A stretch of DNA of 64,000 nt from Nitrospinae bacterium CG11_big_fil_rev_8_21_14_0_20_45_15 (GCA_002787235.1 PCWG01000015.1:1-64000), one strand, 5' to 3'. Counted from the stretch's first letter, positions 31,837 to 41,777 are shown. Notes: generated by a model not told the origin, from the sequence alone. Numbers and translations are program-made.

Positions 31837-33396
31837 TCAGGGTCCCGGTATTTCGCCTTGTGAGGATTGGGACAACTGGTCTTTCAAAATCAGTTTGTTG
31901 ACCGCATTGACATAGGCTTGCGCACTGGCATCCAGAGTATTGACACCAATCCCCTTGCCCAGAACTTTCATGTTCTTGTAGGATGTTTGAATGGAAACCT
32001 CACCCAGAGCATCGGTGCCTTTGGTTTTGGACAGCACCTGATAGTCGAGCAGTTTGCAGGAAAGCCCGGTGATCTTGTCAATCGCGTCGCAGATCGCATC
32101 GACAGGCCCATCTCCTGAACCTTTCGCGGAACGCTCCACACCGTCTTTGCCAACCAGGGTAATTTCCGCTGAGGGTGTTGTTCCCGTTGAAACGGAGGCT
32201 TCCAGTTTTTTCAATTTCCAGACATTCTGATTTTCCTCAGACACCACTACTTTTTGCACGAGGGTCAAAATATCTTCTTCAAAAACATCTTTCTTTTCGT
32301 CAGCAAGGATTTTGAACTCATCAAAAACCCGGTCCAGTTCCTCAGTGCTCAATTCATGTCCCAATTCCTTGATACGGAACTGCAGGGCATTGCGTCCTGA
32401 ATGCTTGCCCATCACCAATTCGGACTCTTCCCCCCCTATTTCACTGGGATTCATGATCTCGAAGGTGTCCTTCTTTTTGAGGAATCCATGTTGATGGATA
32501 CCCGACTCGTGGGCAAAGGCATTTTTCCCGACGATGGCTTTGTTCCTTTGCACAAAGAATCCCGTGAAACTGCTCACCATCTTGGAACAAGCCATGATGT
32601 GTTGCGTATCAATGTTCGTGTGCTTATTAAAAAAATCTTTGCGCGTTTTGAGGGCCATGACAATCTCTTCCATCGAAGCATTGCCCGCGCGCTCACCGAT
32701 GCCATTCACAGTACATTCGACCTGCCGCACTCCTGCCTGAATTGCGGCAAGTGAGTTGGCAACCGCAAGGCCCAGATCGTTGTGACAATGCACACTCAAA
32801 ATCGCCTTGTCAATGTTCGGAACATTGGCTTGAAGATAACGAATCAGTCCCGCAAATTCATCGGGAATCGCATAACCGACGGTATCGGGAATATTGACGG
32901 TCGTTGCACCCGCATCAATCGCCGCAGTCACCACTTCCGCAAGAAATTCCGGTTCCGTTCGCGATGCGTCCATGGGAGAGAATTCCAGATTAGAACAGAA
33001 TTTTCCGGCAAATTTGAGTGAAGAAATCGCCATCTCGACAATCTCGGCCTTGGCTTTATGCACCATATGAACGCGATGCGATTTAGAGGTCGATAGAAAA
33101 ACATGGATGCGAGGGTTCTCCGCAGGTTCCAAAGCGCGAGCCGCCGCCTCGATGTCCTTTTCCAAAGCGCGAGCCAAACCCGCAATGGAGGCCGTTCGCA
33201 CTTCTTGTGCGATTTGGCGCACGGCCTCAAAATCGCCCGGAGAAGCGATCGGGAACCCCGCTTCAATCACGTCAACCTTTAGTTGAGCCAATTGCCGCGC
33301 GACTTCCATCTTCTCTTTGATATTCATACTTGCGCCGGGGCACTGTTCCCCATCGCGTAATGTCGTGTCGAAAATTATAATTCTGTCTTTATCCAT
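31837..33396 (-). CDS. leuA: 2-isopropylmalate synthase
   Basis: Condenses acetyl-CoA with 2-oxoisovalerate, the first committed step of leucine synthesis. 519 aa. The HMGL-like TIM barrel has TTLRDGEQCPGASMN with catalytic Arg/Asp, the metal-site HCHNDLGLAVANSLAA, and GIGERAGNASMEE. A linker HESGIHQHGFL is followed by the C-terminal regulatory LeuA_dimer domain (SAKGSGDGPVDAICDAID) that senses leucine. It is full length with no odd features. The nearby genes (cmoA, def) are unrelated. Confidence 0.96.
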   Translation of the reverse strand: MDKDRIIIFDTTLRDGEQCPGASMNIKEKMEVARQLAQLKVDVIEAGFPIASPGDFEAVRQIAQEVRTASIAGLARALEKDIEAAARALEPAENPRIHVFLSTSKSHRVHMVHKAKAEIVEMAISSLKFAGKFCSNLEFSPMDASRTEPEFLAEVVTAAIDAGATTVNIPDTVGYAIPDEFAGLIRYLQANVPNIDKAILSVHCHNDLGLAVANSLAAIQAGVRQVECTVNGIGERAGNASMEEIVMALKTRKDFFNKHTNIDTQHIMACSKMVSSFTGFFVQRNKAIVGKNAFAHESGIHQHGFLKKKDTFEIMNPSEIGGEESELVMGKHSGRNALQFRIKELGHELSTEELDRVFDEFKILADEKKDVFEEDILTLVQKVVVSEENQNVWKLKKLEASVSTGTTPSAEITLVGKDGVERSAKGSGDGPVDAICDAIDKITGLSCKLLDYQVLSKTKGTDALGEVSIQTSYKNMKVLGKGIGVNTLDASAQAYVNAVNKLILKDQLSQSSQGEIPGP

Positions 33397-33533
33397 GATT
33401 TCACTCTAAATTTGAAAACTCTAAAAATAAGGCACCGCTTTGTCAAAAAAGCTTTTTGCTACATTATGGCACAAATGGAATAATCTTTTAAATAAGGAAG
33501 ATTACTGAATTGCAAAAAAAATCACCTGCCGCT

Positions 33534-34037
33534 TTATTCTGCGTAGTTTTGGCGGGGAAATAACTCACTTCTTCGGCAAACCAGACGGTCTAGGAAGAGA
33601 CGGCCGTCCAGATGGTCGATTTCGTGCTGGGCCACTCGTGCTTCGAAGCCTTTCATCTCATAACTCTGTGGATTGCCCTCTTCGTCATAAGCGGACAGGG
33701 TGATATTCTTGGCTCGGACGATATTACCTGTGTAATCGGGGACGGACAGGCAACCCTCGCGCCCTATTTTCTCCCCGCTGGACTCGACGATAACAGGATT
33801 TATCAACACCAGCTTGCCATGATTGGGATTTTTGGGCTTTGAAGTGAGGTCAACAATCACGATGCGCTCAAAATGACCCACTTGAGGGGCCGCAATGCCG
33901 ACACAGCCGGGTCCTGCAAGCATCGTGTCGTTCAAATCCCGAATGAAATCTTGCAGAGCGGAATCAAATTTTGTGACCGGACTCGAAATCTGCTTCAAGC
34001 GCGGATCGGGATAGACCAGAACATCTCGTATTGCCAT
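33534..34037 (-). CDS. def: Peptide deformylase
   Basis: Removes the formyl group from nascent N-terminal methionine. 167 aa. All three family motifs are present: GCVGIAAPQVG, EGCLSVPDY (Cys metal ligand) and QHEIDHLDGRLF (HExxH-type, binds Fe2+). It begins 3 bases after the stop of the upstream ACT-domain gene, so the two share a transcript. Confidence 0.96.
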   Translation of the reverse strand: MAIRDVLVYPDPRLKQISSPVTKFDSALQDFIRDLNDTMLAGPGCVGIAAPQVGHFERIVIVDLTSKPKNPNHGKLVLINPVIVESSGEKIGREGCLSVPDYTGNIVRAKNITLSAYDEEGNPQSYEMKGFEARVAQHEIDHLDGRLFLDRLVCRRSELFPRQNYAE

Positions 34038-34040
34038 GAC

Positions 34041-34592
34041 TCATCCAATCAAAGTATCAATGGGACTGAGCCGGGTTTCCAGATTTTTCTCACGCGCCAG
34101 ATTGTCCAGAACCTTTTGCAAGGCATCGATGCCCTGACTTGCGGTGCCCTCTATGATCAGGATGTAAATAGCTCCCCCTACATCGGTTTCCAGATTGAGG
34201 ATATTGAGTCCCGCTTCAGCGAGTGCCGTGGTCACCTCGGCAACGATACCCGCCCGATCGGCTCCGTACACGGTGATACGCACATCGGGAATGCTGGCCT
34301 GATGCCGGGGTTCCAAAACAGGATCAACATGGAGGCGCAGATCGAAATCTTTCGCAACGGGAAGGATGGCTTTGCTGAGCTCATCGGTCGTCCCTTCGTA
34401 TTGCGCCAAAACCATGATCGTGAAATTTCCGCCCAGTTGCACCATGGATGCTTCGCCAAGATTTGCACCTTCTTTATACAAAGCACTGGTCACTCCGGCG
34501 ACGATTCCGGGGCGGTCTTTCCCAACAAGGGTGAGTAAATACCAAGGATTCACGAGGTTATCGCTCCTATTTGAATTAGATTCTGAATTCAT
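34041..34592 (-). CDS. ACT-domain protein, GcvR-like
   Basis: 183 aa with two ACT domains: WYLLTLVGKDRPGIVAGVTSALYKEGANL (about 16-90) and VRITVYGADRAGIVAEVTTALAEAGLNI (about 100-175). Double-ACT proteins of this size include GcvR, which in E. coli regulates glycine cleavage with GcvA. Here a link to glycine metabolism is suggested by the family and by kbl, a Tdh-like gene and fhs elsewhere in the window, but no gcv genes are adjacent. It is co-transcribed with def. Confidence 0.75.
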   Translation of the reverse strand: MNSESNSNRSDNLVNPWYLLTLVGKDRPGIVAGVTSALYKEGANLGEASMVQLGGNFTIMVLAQYEGTTDELSKAILPVAKDFDLRLHVDPVLEPRHQASIPDVRITVYGADRAGIVAEVTTALAEAGLNILNLETDVGGAIYILIIEGTASQGIDALQKVLDNLAREKNLETRLSPIDTLIG

Positions 34593-34625
34593 GCTATTTC
34601 AGCCAACTGTTTTTGTCAATTGCCG

Positions 34626-34634
34626 TGCTATAAT
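34626..34634 (+). promoter_or_regulatory. Extended -10 promoter for polA
   Basis: TGCTATAAT, an extended -10 element (TGnTATAAT), lies 38 bases upstream of the polA start, between divergent genes. No good -35 is seen, as usual for extended -10 promoters. Confidence 0.55.
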
Positions 34635-34672
34635 CTCCCCAAAAAATCCTTCCACCGTGCTAAACATTCATC

Positions 34673-37387
34673 ATGGCAAAAAATCAAACGCTATATCTCA
34701 TAGATGGTTCTTCATACATATTCCGAGCCTATTTTGGCATCCGCCACAACCTGTCCACCTCCAATGGTTTGCCAACCAATGCGCTTTACGGATACGTGAA
34801 CATGCTCAATCGGGTCGTGCGCGAAGAACAGCCGGACTATCTTGCCGTCGCTTTTGATTGTAAGGAAAAAACATTCCGTCATGAAATCTTTCCCGAATAC
34901 AAATCCAACAGGGAAACGCCGCCGGAAGATCTGCAAGCCCAGTTTCCCTATTTTCAACCTTTGACCGATGCCTACAATATTACGACCCTCAAACAACCCG
35001 GATTTGAAGCCGATGATTTGATAGGCACGCTCGCCCGGCGCGGTGCGGAGGCGGGACTCGATGTCGTGATCGTCAGCGGCGACAAGGACATGATGCAATT
35101 GATAACGGATCGCATCTGTATGCTCGACACGATGAAAAACAAATGGATTCGTGCGCCTGAAGTTTTGGAGAAATTCAATGTTACGCCCGACAAGGTCATC
35201 GAGGTCATGGGCCTCATGGGAGACTCAAGCGACCATATTCCGGGAGTCAAGGGTGTGGGTCCCAAAACCGCCGGGGATTTGATCGGCAAATACGGCTCCA
35301 TCTCCAATGTCTACGAGCACATCGACGAGATCACTCAAAAAAAAGTGAAGGAAAATCTGGAACGCGACAAGGACCAGGCTTTCCTCAGCAGAAAATTGGT
35401 GACGATCGAGACGCACATGCCTCTGGACATCAACATGGATCAGTTAAAACGTCGATCCACGAATATTGATGATCTGAGAAAATGGTTCACTCAATTTGAG
35501 TTCAAATCACTCTTGAACGATCTGGGTACGGAATACAGTGCTGAAATTGCAGACGAGTCAGAATCGCCCGCACCTGCAACTGCACCTGAAAGACATTATC
35601 GGACAATTCTTGAAAAGGAAGATTTTCTGGCTCTTGTTCAAGAATTGAAAGAAACAAAAATATTCGCTTTTGATCTGGAAACAACGAGCAAACACCCGGT
35701 ACAGGCCCGTGCGGTAGGAATCTCATTTTCTTGGAAAGAAGGCCATGCTTGTTACATTCCACTGGACCATCGTTACCTGGGCGTCCCCGATCAATTGGAC
35801 AAACAATGGGTATTTGAAACACTCAAACCTTTATTTGAAGATCCCAAGCTTTACAAAATCGGGCAGAACCTGAAATACGACTTGATTGTTTTACGCAATG
35901 AAGGCATTGCCTTGAAGGGAATCTCTTTCGACACCATGCTGGCACATTATATCCTCGACCCTGCCAGCCGAGGACATGGCCTGGACGACCTTGCGCAAAA
36001 ATATCTCGGCATAAAAACCATCACCTACAAAGACGTCACGGGAGCAGGAAAAAATCAGTTGTCTTTCGATGAAGTGGAAATCGAACAAGCCTCCGAATAC
36101 GCCGCAGAGGATTCTGATATTTCCTGGCAATTGTATAAAAAGTTTGATACCCAGATCGTCGATGACGACCGAAAATTGTTGCTGGAAATGGAAATTCCAT
36201 TGATAGATGTGCTCGCAAATATGGAAACCGCTGGCATCTTGCTGGATGTTCCTCACCTCGAAAAACTTTCCAAAGAAATAGAAAAAAAACTGGCGGAATA
36301 CGAAATACAGATTCATGCAGAGGCGGGCGAGGTTTTCAATATCAATTCCCCAAAACAACTGGCGGTCATTCTATTTGAAAAACTGGGATTGCCTGCAGTG
36401 AAGAAAACGAAAAGCGGATATTCGACAGATGTTTCGGTTCTGGAAGAATTGGCTGACAAACACCGCTTGCCAGAATTGATGCTGAACTACCGACAATTGG
36501 CAAAGCTGAATTCTACTTATGTATCGTCACTACCAAAGGACATCTATTCTAAAACAGGTCGAGTGCACACTTCCTACAATCAAACCGTCGCGGCTACCGG
36601 TCGGTTGAGCAGCAGCGATCCCAACTTGCAGAACATCCCGATCCGCGCTGAAATGGGACGCGAAATCCGAAAAGCGTTCATTGCTCAAGCGGGAAGTTTT
36701 TTGCTGGCGGCAGATTATTCGCAAATTGAATTGCGGCTTCTCGCTCATTTGTCAGGCGACCCTGCCCTCCGCTCTGCGTTTGAAAACGGAGAGGACATTC
36801 ACGCACGCACAGCCGCCGAAATTTTTGGTCAACCCCTCAATGCGGTGAATCCCGAATACCGACGCATGGCGAAAGCCGTCAATTTCGGCATCGTTTATGG
36901 GCTCAGCCCTTTCGGTCTTTCCCGACAATTGAAAATCTCACAAAGCGAGTCCAAGGCATTCATCGATCAATACTTCGCCCTTTACAGTTCTGTGAAAACA
37001 TTTATGGATGAAACCATAGAGACCGCACGTAAGCGGGGATACACCTTGACGCTGTTCAATCGAAAACGCTATTTACCCGATTTGAACAGTAGCAATCGGC
37101 AGACACGTCAATCGGCTGAACGAGTGGCGATCAACTCACCCGTGCAAGGTGGGGCCGCTGATTTGATCAAGCTTGCAATGATCCGACTCAATCGAAGTCT
37201 GCAAGAGAATGGAATGAAATCGCGGATGATACTTCAAGTTCACGACGAACTCGTATTAGAATGCCCCGAAAATGAGAAGGATCGAATCACAAACATGGTC
37301 AAAGAAAAAATGGAATCAGCCGTAAAACTCTCCGTCCCTTTAGTCGTTGACATCGGCTGGGGGAAAAACTGGAACGATGCACATTGA
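34673..37387 (+). CDS. polA: DNA polymerase I
   Basis: 904 aa with all three domains. The 5'-3' exonuclease is at 1-290 (LIDGSSYIFRAYFG, FEADDLIGTLARRG, SGDKDMMQL, GVGPKTAGDL). The 3'-5' proofreading domain is at about 310-490 and its residues look intact (AFDLETTSKHP, GQNLKYDLIVL, YAAEDSD), so proofreading is probably active. The family A polymerase domain has motif A DYSQIELRLLAHLSGD, the O-helix RRMAKAVNFGIVYG and motif C QVHDELVLE. It serves repair and Okazaki-fragment processing. Confidence 0.97.
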   Translation: MAKNQTLYLIDGSSYIFRAYFGIRHNLSTSNGLPTNALYGYVNMLNRVVREEQPDYLAVAFDCKEKTFRHEIFPEYKSNRETPPEDLQAQFPYFQPLTDAYNITTLKQPGFEADDLIGTLARRGAEAGLDVVIVSGDKDMMQLITDRICMLDTMKNKWIRAPEVLEKFNVTPDKVIEVMGLMGDSSDHIPGVKGVGPKTAGDLIGKYGSISNVYEHIDEITQKKVKENLERDKDQAFLSRKLVTIETHMPLDINMDQLKRRSTNIDDLRKWFTQFEFKSLLNDLGTEYSAEIADESESPAPATAPERHYRTILEKEDFLALVQELKETKIFAFDLETTSKHPVQARAVGISFSWKEGHACYIPLDHRYLGVPDQLDKQWVFETLKPLFEDPKLYKIGQNLKYDLIVLRNEGIALKGISFDTMLAHYILDPASRGHGLDDLAQKYLGIKTITYKDVTGAGKNQLSFDEVEIEQASEYAAEDSDISWQLYKKFDTQIVDDDRKLLLEMEIPLIDVLANMETAGILLDVPHLEKLSKEIEKKLAEYEIQIHAEAGEVFNINSPKQLAVILFEKLGLPAVKKTKSGYSTDVSVLEELADKHRLPELMLNYRQLAKLNSTYVSSLPKDIYSKTGRVHTSYNQTVAATGRLSSSDPNLQNIPIRAEMGREIRKAFIAQAGSFLLAADYSQIELRLLAHLSGDPALRSAFENGEDIHARTAAEIFGQPLNAVNPEYRRMAKAVNFGIVYGLSPFGLSRQLKISQSESKAFIDQYFALYSSVKTFMDETIETARKRGYTLTLFNRKRYLPDLNSSNRQTRQSAERVAINSPVQGGAADLIKLAMIRLNRSLQENGMKSRMILQVHDELVLECPENEKDRITNMVKEKMESAVKLSVPLVVDIGWGKNWNDAH

Positions 37388-37458
37388 GTTAAAAGTATTC
37401 CCCCAACAAGGAGATGTGAATGTTTTCCAGTTGTTACCCGCCCTATTCCCAACATCTG

Positions 37459-38055
37459 TCACGAAAATTTCTTCTCGATCGAAATCATTAAGGAATTGTC
37501 ATTATGAGACACTTTTAAAGACTCTGCTTTGACAGGCGCAGGAAGCGTCAAATAGCGTTCAAAATGCTGAGACTGACGACTTTCAAAAAATTTATCATTT
37601 TTATTGGATTCATTTTTTTGTTCCAAATCTCCTGTCACTTTCAGCGATTGACCTTCCACACTGACATCCAAATTTGTACGATTCAAATTCGGAATTTTTA
37701 ATTCGAAGATGAATTTCCCATCCTCGTCCTTCATACCCATAGTGTTTGAAAGCGAACTGTCGAATGGAAAGTTCTTCAAACCTGGCAGGGCGTTGTCAAG
37801 GGCTGGAAAATCTTTATCAAAGAAATGATCCATCTGTTCCTGCATTTTGCGAAAATCTGCAAAAGGATCCCAGGGCCGAATGGAATTTTCAGAAGAAAAA
37901 TCATCATTCCTTTGCTCGCCTGAAATATCACTTTTGAATGGATTCGCAGAGTCGGACTTTTGAGAAAGAAGATACGTTTGAAAACCAGTCACACAAAGAA
38001 GAACGAGAATAACTGCTAAAAAATATTTGTTAGGATTTTTAGTGAAAGAGTTCAT
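37459..38055 (-). CDS. Membrane-anchored Hsp20/alpha-crystallin protein
   Basis: The track starts at 38094, but ATG 38055 (MNSFTKNPNK) has GAGGTG upstream, giving 198 aa. An N-terminal helix (YFLAVILVLLCVTGFQTYLLS) is an uncleaved signal-anchor by appearance. A linker with RPWDPFADFRKMQEQMDHFF follows, then an alpha-crystallin domain (GKFIFELKIPNLNRTNLDVSVEGQSLKVTGDLEQ, FERYLTLPAPVKAESLKVSHNDNSLMISIEKK). It would place a holdase chaperone on the periplasmic face. It is last of four tandem hsp20 genes. Confidence 0.85.
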   Translation of the reverse strand: MNSFTKNPNKYFLAVILVLLCVTGFQTYLLSQKSDSANPFKSDISGEQRNDDFSSENSIRPWDPFADFRKMQEQMDHFFDKDFPALDNALPGLKNFPFDSSLSNTMGMKDEDGKFIFELKIPNLNRTNLDVSVEGQSLKVTGDLEQKNESNKNDKFFESRQSQHFERYLTLPAPVKAESLKVSHNDNSLMISIEKKFS

Positions 38056-38142
38056 AGCACACCTCATTGGAGACGACAGGGGCAACGGAGACAAGCACCC
38101 ATTGCCCCTCTGAAAATCACTATTACACTCTATTTAAAAGTT

Positions 38143-38652
38143 TCATTCGCAATTGATTTTTATCTTTTTTGTTTCCTTTTGCGCTTCAGCAGTTTTTGGC
38201 AATGTTACCTTGAGAACACCATTCTTAAGTTTTGCATCCACTTTGTCTCTGTCAACGGCTGTAGAAATTGGGATCGATCTGTGAAAAGAACCATAAGACC
38301 TTTCCGTAAAACAATAGTCTTCTTTCTTTTCTTCTTTTTCAGACTTTTTCTCACCCTTGATGACCAGCATGTCACCGGCAAAATTAACATTGATGTCTTT
38401 TTCTTCCATGCCGGGTAATTCAACGGTGACCTTGATTTCCTTCTCGGTTTCAACCACATCAATCTTAGGAGAAATCAATTGAGTCAAACCCATGTCATTT
38501 TGCATTGCAGGAAAATCAAAAAATGATTTAGAAAAGTTTTCGAACATTCGGTTCATTTCTTTTTGCAACGTAACAATAGGATGATTAGAATCTGATTTAA
38601 AAACTCCATTTTCCTTGTCACGGTTCCAAGGAATCAATTCTCTTACATTCAT
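38143..38652 (-). CDS. Hsp20/alpha-crystallin small heat-shock protein
   Basis: 169 aa. The alpha-crystallin domain is at about 55-165 (KIDVVETEKEIKVTVELPGMEEKDINVNFAGDMLVIKGEKK; GSFHRSIPISTAVDRDKVDAKLKNGVLKVTLPK), with the A-x-x-x-n-GVL motif as GVLKVTLPK. ATP-independent holdase, cytoplasmic. It is the classic class-A-like member of this array of four. Confidence 0.93.
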   Translation of the reverse strand: MNVRELIPWNRDKENGVFKSDSNHPIVTLQKEMNRMFENFSKSFFDFPAMQNDMGLTQLISPKIDVVETEKEIKVTVELPGMEEKDINVNFAGDMLVIKGEKKSEKEEKKEDYCFTERSYGSFHRSIPISTAVDRDKVDAKLKNGVLKVTLPKTAEAQKETKKIKINCE

Positions 38653-38712
38653 GACAAGCCTCCTTTCAAACCCATAGCTAAAGTCTTTATATCATCAAAA
38701 AACGCCTTGTTA

Positions 38713-39126
38713 TTATTCCGCCTTGACAGCAACTCGTTTTGGCCCGAGATCTTCCCTCTTCGGTAAAGTAATACAAAGAACACCATTTTTCATTTTCGCC
38801 TGTATGTCTTCACAGTTGAACTCCTGACTGAGCTTGAAAGTTCTTCTATAATTTCCCACAGGGTACTCACTGATCTTCAGAGCATAACCTTCTGGTTGCA
38901 AAGACATCGGCAGTTGACCTTCAAGTGTCAACACGTTCTTATCCAAAATAATGTTGACCGAGTTACTGTCCAGACCCGGCATTTCTGCCCAAATTTTAAC
39001 CTCCACATCCGAATCAACAATATCTGTCCTTGGTAAATAGGTGCTCATCGGTACTTCAGTATTTGCATGCTCTCGGTGAACAGATTTCTGTTCGGATTGA
39101 TTTTCTATTTTTTCAAGAGTAGTCAT
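38713..39126 (-). CDS. Hsp20/alpha-crystallin protein
   Basis: ATG 39126 (MTTLEKIEN), with GGAG 7 bases upstream, is preferred to 39132. 137 aa. A short N-terminus is followed by an alpha-crystallin domain (RTDIVDSDVEVKIWAEMPGLDSNSVNIILDKNVLTLEGQL; FKLSQEFNCEDIQAKMKNGVLCITLPKRE). It is more diverged than its neighbours and probably forms mixed oligomers with the next one. Confidence 0.9.
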   Translation of the reverse strand: MTTLEKIENQSEQKSVHREHANTEVPMSTYLPRTDIVDSDVEVKIWAEMPGLDSNSVNIILDKNVLTLEGQLPMSLQPEGYALKISEYPVGNYRRTFKLSQEFNCEDIQAKMKNGVLCITLPKREDLGPKRVAVKAE

Positions 39127-39144
39127 TATCATTCTCCATCTCGT

Positions 39145-39567
39145 TTAATTATTAGTAACCTGAATATTTTTGGGTTTTTCTGCATCCGGTCGATGCAATG
39201 TGATGCTCAGTATGCCATTTCGAAGTTTCGCTTCCACCCTGTCAGCGTCAATACGATAAGGTAGCTTTACAGAACGGGAAAAACTCCCATACGTCAACTC
39301 TTTCTTCAGATAGGAATCCTTTTCACCCAACTCGAAAACTTTTTTATTTCCCTTAACAGTGAGGGTGTCGTTGGTAGCAACGATATCCAAATCCTCTGGC
39401 TCAACTCCCGGCAGTTCGGTTGTCATCAAGAGACCGTTCGGGTCTTCCCACACATTGAACTGTGGATAATCCTTTTGACCGCGATCTTCCTGTAAAGTTG
39501 AAAAAAAATGACCCATCTCACCAAAGGGATCCAAAGAATCCCAATTTCCCACGCGATTGATCAACAT
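39145..39567 (-). CDS. Hsp20/alpha-crystallin protein, first of the array
   Basis: The track starts at 39624, but ATG 39567 (MLINRVGNWD) has the perfect Shine-Dalgarno AAAGGAGG 6 bases upstream, giving 140 aa. The alpha-crystallin domain (FNVWEDPNGLLMTTELPGVEPEDLDIVATNDTLTVKGNKK; RSVKLPYRIDADRVEAKLRNGILSITLHRPDAEKPKNIQV) is complete. It heads four same-strand hsp20 genes and lies just behind a promoter. Confidence 0.92.
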   Translation of the reverse strand: MLINRVGNWDSLDPFGEMGHFFSTLQEDRGQKDYPQFNVWEDPNGLLMTTELPGVEPEDLDIVATNDTLTVKGNKKVFELGEKDSYLKKELTYGSFSRSVKLPYRIDADRVEAKLRNGILSITLHRPDAEKPKNIQVTNN

Positions 39568-39884
39568 AATTTCCTCCTTTATAATTTTTATTAGTAAATT
39601 ATTACTCCAACACCTTCTCTGCAAAATATATAAAATTGCATTTTTATTGCGTCAAGTTTCTTAAAAAAATTTTTAATATTTTTTTATTTTCGGAGAGGAA
39701 AAATACAAAAGCAAAAAGTTATTGGGGTAGGGAGAAAAGAAGAGATAATCAATTGACTTGGTTATGAAATGAGTAAAGCACAATGAGCCGGAAAAACTAT
39801 CGGTATCCTGATTTTTTACCCATGAGCTAAGAAAGTAACTGAAAATATTTTTAGAATCTTTACACTGCCATTAGTTTACCGGGG
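39568..39884. other. Intergenic region upstream of the hsp20 array
   Basis: A 317-base AT-rich gap that holds the hsp20 promoter near its left end. No CIRCE element (TTAGCACTC-N9-GAGTGCTAA) and no ORF was seen in the rest. Confidence 0.5.
39627..39655 (-). promoter_or_regulatory. Promoter of the hsp20 array
   Basis: On the minus strand TTGACG (39650-39655) and TATATA (39627-39632) are 17 bases apart. This gives a leader of about 50 bases before the first hsp20 start. It looks like a housekeeping-sigma promoter rather than a sigma-32 one. Confidence 0.6.
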
Positions 39885-40472
39885 TCATTTTATATCTTCA
39901 AATCGACGTCTCACTTCTTCGATCTTGGCCCGATAGCCTTCTGCATCACCGTAGTCAAAGAAGTTTTTATATCGACTGTGAAAAGATTTAATTTTTCGGG
40001 CATGCTTAATCGGGCACCAATACTGCTCGGTTCGGCCTGCTATTTCTCTAGAATAAGCAATCACTCCATTAAAATAGCTACAATACACACAATTCAATCT
40101 TTCGATAAGATTCAGATAACTGAGATGCTGTCGGTCAATAACGACATAGTCGCTACGACGGACCTTGGGGATACCGTACACGGGAAAACATACGTTCTGG
40201 AATACGGTCATGACTAAATCCATCATCAGGGCGGGTATCAAACAAGCCCAAATGAAGGGTGCTGTCAGGATATTTTTGATCGAAGCGTCGCGTAAGTAAT
40301 GGCGGATTTTTTTGATCAGAATTTTATGCGCTTTTTTGGTCTCACTTTCAAAAAGGACCTTTTTCTTGTGAATTTCATAAGCAAACTGTTGTTCTTTTTT
40401 GTCGATCTCTTGCAAAATATCATTTTCAAGAGATTGTAATTTTTCCAGCAAACTTATGAGTCGATCATTCAT
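39885..40472 (-). CDS. Conserved hypothetical membrane-associated protein, 195 aa
   Basis: Unrecognised family. An N-terminal coiled coil (LISLLEKLQSLENDILQEIDKKEQQ, about 1-50), a hydrophobic segment (LTAPFIWACLIPALMMDLVMTVFQNVCFPVYGIP, about 69-102) and a conserved-looking C-terminal part with cysteines (RLNCVYCSYFNGVIAYSREIAGRTEQYWCPIKHARK) that could bind metal or a cofactor. The motif YVVIDRQHLSYLNLIERLNCVYCSY seems too constrained to be a spurious ORF. It is isolated between the hsp20 array and kbl. Confidence 0.7.
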   Translation of the reverse strand: MNDRLISLLEKLQSLENDILQEIDKKEQQFAYEIHKKKVLFESETKKAHKILIKKIRHYLRDASIKNILTAPFIWACLIPALMMDLVMTVFQNVCFPVYGIPKVRRSDYVVIDRQHLSYLNLIERLNCVYCSYFNGVIAYSREIAGRTEQYWCPIKHARKIKSFHSRYKNFFDYGDAEGYRAKIEEVRRRFEDIK

Positions 40473-40564
40473 ATTTTTTCCTTTAAATTAATTATGAGAA
40501 CGCTGACCAACTTGTAACAACTGCATGCATTTGAAATTTAGAATCGTATTTAAAATTTTAGAAT

Positions 40565-41740
40565 TTACATTCCGTCATGTATGGATTTAACTTTTTCAAT
40601 CAGATAGTCGATGTCGTTCACGTCGTGAGCCGCTGATATCTGAAAGCGGATACGCGCCTCTCCGTTGGGCACGACGGGAAAACTGAATCCCACAACGTAG
40701 ATACCTTCTTGTAACAAACGATCGGCCATTTCGTGGGCTTGTTTGGCGTCACCAATCATAAATGGGACGATCGGATGCACTCCCGATTTCACATCGAGTC
40801 CTGATTCTTTGAGGCTGTTTCTGAAATAAGCGGTATTCGATTGAAGCTTCTGAATCAGTTGTGGTGACTCTTCGATCAAATCAATGGCACGGCAAGTAAC
40901 CCCTGCAACAACGGGAGAGAGTGCGTTTGAAAACAGATAAGGCCGTGATCGCTGGCGCAATAGATCAATCACTTCATTCCGTCCTGAAGTAAATCCACCC
41001 GATGCGCCACCGAGTGCTTTTCCAAAAGTGGACGTTACCAGATCAACGCGGCCCATCACATCCTGATATTCAATACTCCCTCTACCAGTCGGACCAAAGA
41101 ATCCAGTCGCGTGCGAGTCGTCCACCATCACCATCGCACCATAACGGTCCGCCAAATCACAGATTTCTTTCAATCGAGCAACGTCCCCGTCCATACTGAA
41201 CACGCCGTCTGTAGCTATGACACGCAACCGATACTTTTTAGCCCTCTGCAATTGTGTTTCCAGATGATCCATATCTGCATGATTGAATCGGAACCGCATG
41301 GCTTTGCAAAGTCGAGTCCCATCTATAATGCTGGCATGATTAAGACGGTCACTGATGATCGCATCTTTTTCATTGAACAGAGTTTCGAACAAACCCGTAT
41401 TGGCATCGAAACAGGAAGAATACAAAATAGTGTCTTCCATTCTCAAAAACTTTGAAACCCTGTCTTCCAGTCGTTTGTGAATTTCATTTGTTCCGCAGAT
41501 GAATCTTACCGAGGCCATGCCAAGACCGTAGCGGTCCAATGCCTCTTTCCCTGCCTGAATCAATTCAGGATGATTCGCCAGTCCCAAATAATTATTCGCA
41601 CAAAAATTTAAAACCTCTCCCTGTGCGGTTTTGATATGGGCCTGTTGAGGAGACAGCAATACACGTTCTGCCTTATAGAGACCTGCAGATTGAATTTCAT
41701 CCAATTCTGTGCGAAAAATTTTAAGGGATTCGTTTTCCAT
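40565..41740 (-). CDS. kbl: Glycine C-acetyltransferase (2-amino-3-ketobutyrate CoA ligase)
   Basis: PLP enzyme that splits 2-amino-3-ketobutyrate with CoA into glycine and acetyl-CoA. 391 aa from ATG 41740 (with GGTGG upstream; the track uses a GTG at 41749). The alpha-oxoamine synthase fold shows [33 protein letters not shown] and the PLP lysine in [14 protein letters not shown]. The adjacent dehydrogenase gene, about 40 bases upstream on the same strand, completes the threonine-to-glycine route. Confidence 0.93.
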   Translation of the reverse strand: MENESLKIFRTELDEIQSAGLYKAERVLLSPQQAHIKTAQGEVLNFCANNYLGLANHPELIQAGKEALDRYGLGMASVRFICGTNEIHKRLEDRVSKFLRMEDTILYSSCFDANTGLFETLFNEKDAIISDRLNHASIIDGTRLCKAMRFRFNHADMDHLETQLQRAKKYRLRVIATDGVFSMDGDVARLKEICDLADRYGAMVMVDDSHATGFFGPTGRGSIEYQDVMGRVDLVTSTFGKALGGASGGFTSGRNEVIDLLRQRSRPYLFSNALSPVVAGVTCRAIDLIEESPQLIQKLQSNTAYFRNSLKESGLDVKSGVHPIVPFMIGDAKQAHEMADRLLQEGIYVVGFSFPVVPNGEARIRFQISAAHDVNDIDYLIEKVKSIHDGM

Positions 41741-41777
41741 ATTTTCCACCAGAGTTTCAGTTGAGAAAACAGATAAT

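Noticed and set aside
33437-33470. A/T-rich AAAAAGCTTTTTT palindrome between def and leuA as a terminator
   Set aside because: It has no loop and little GC, so it would not form a stable terminator hairpin.
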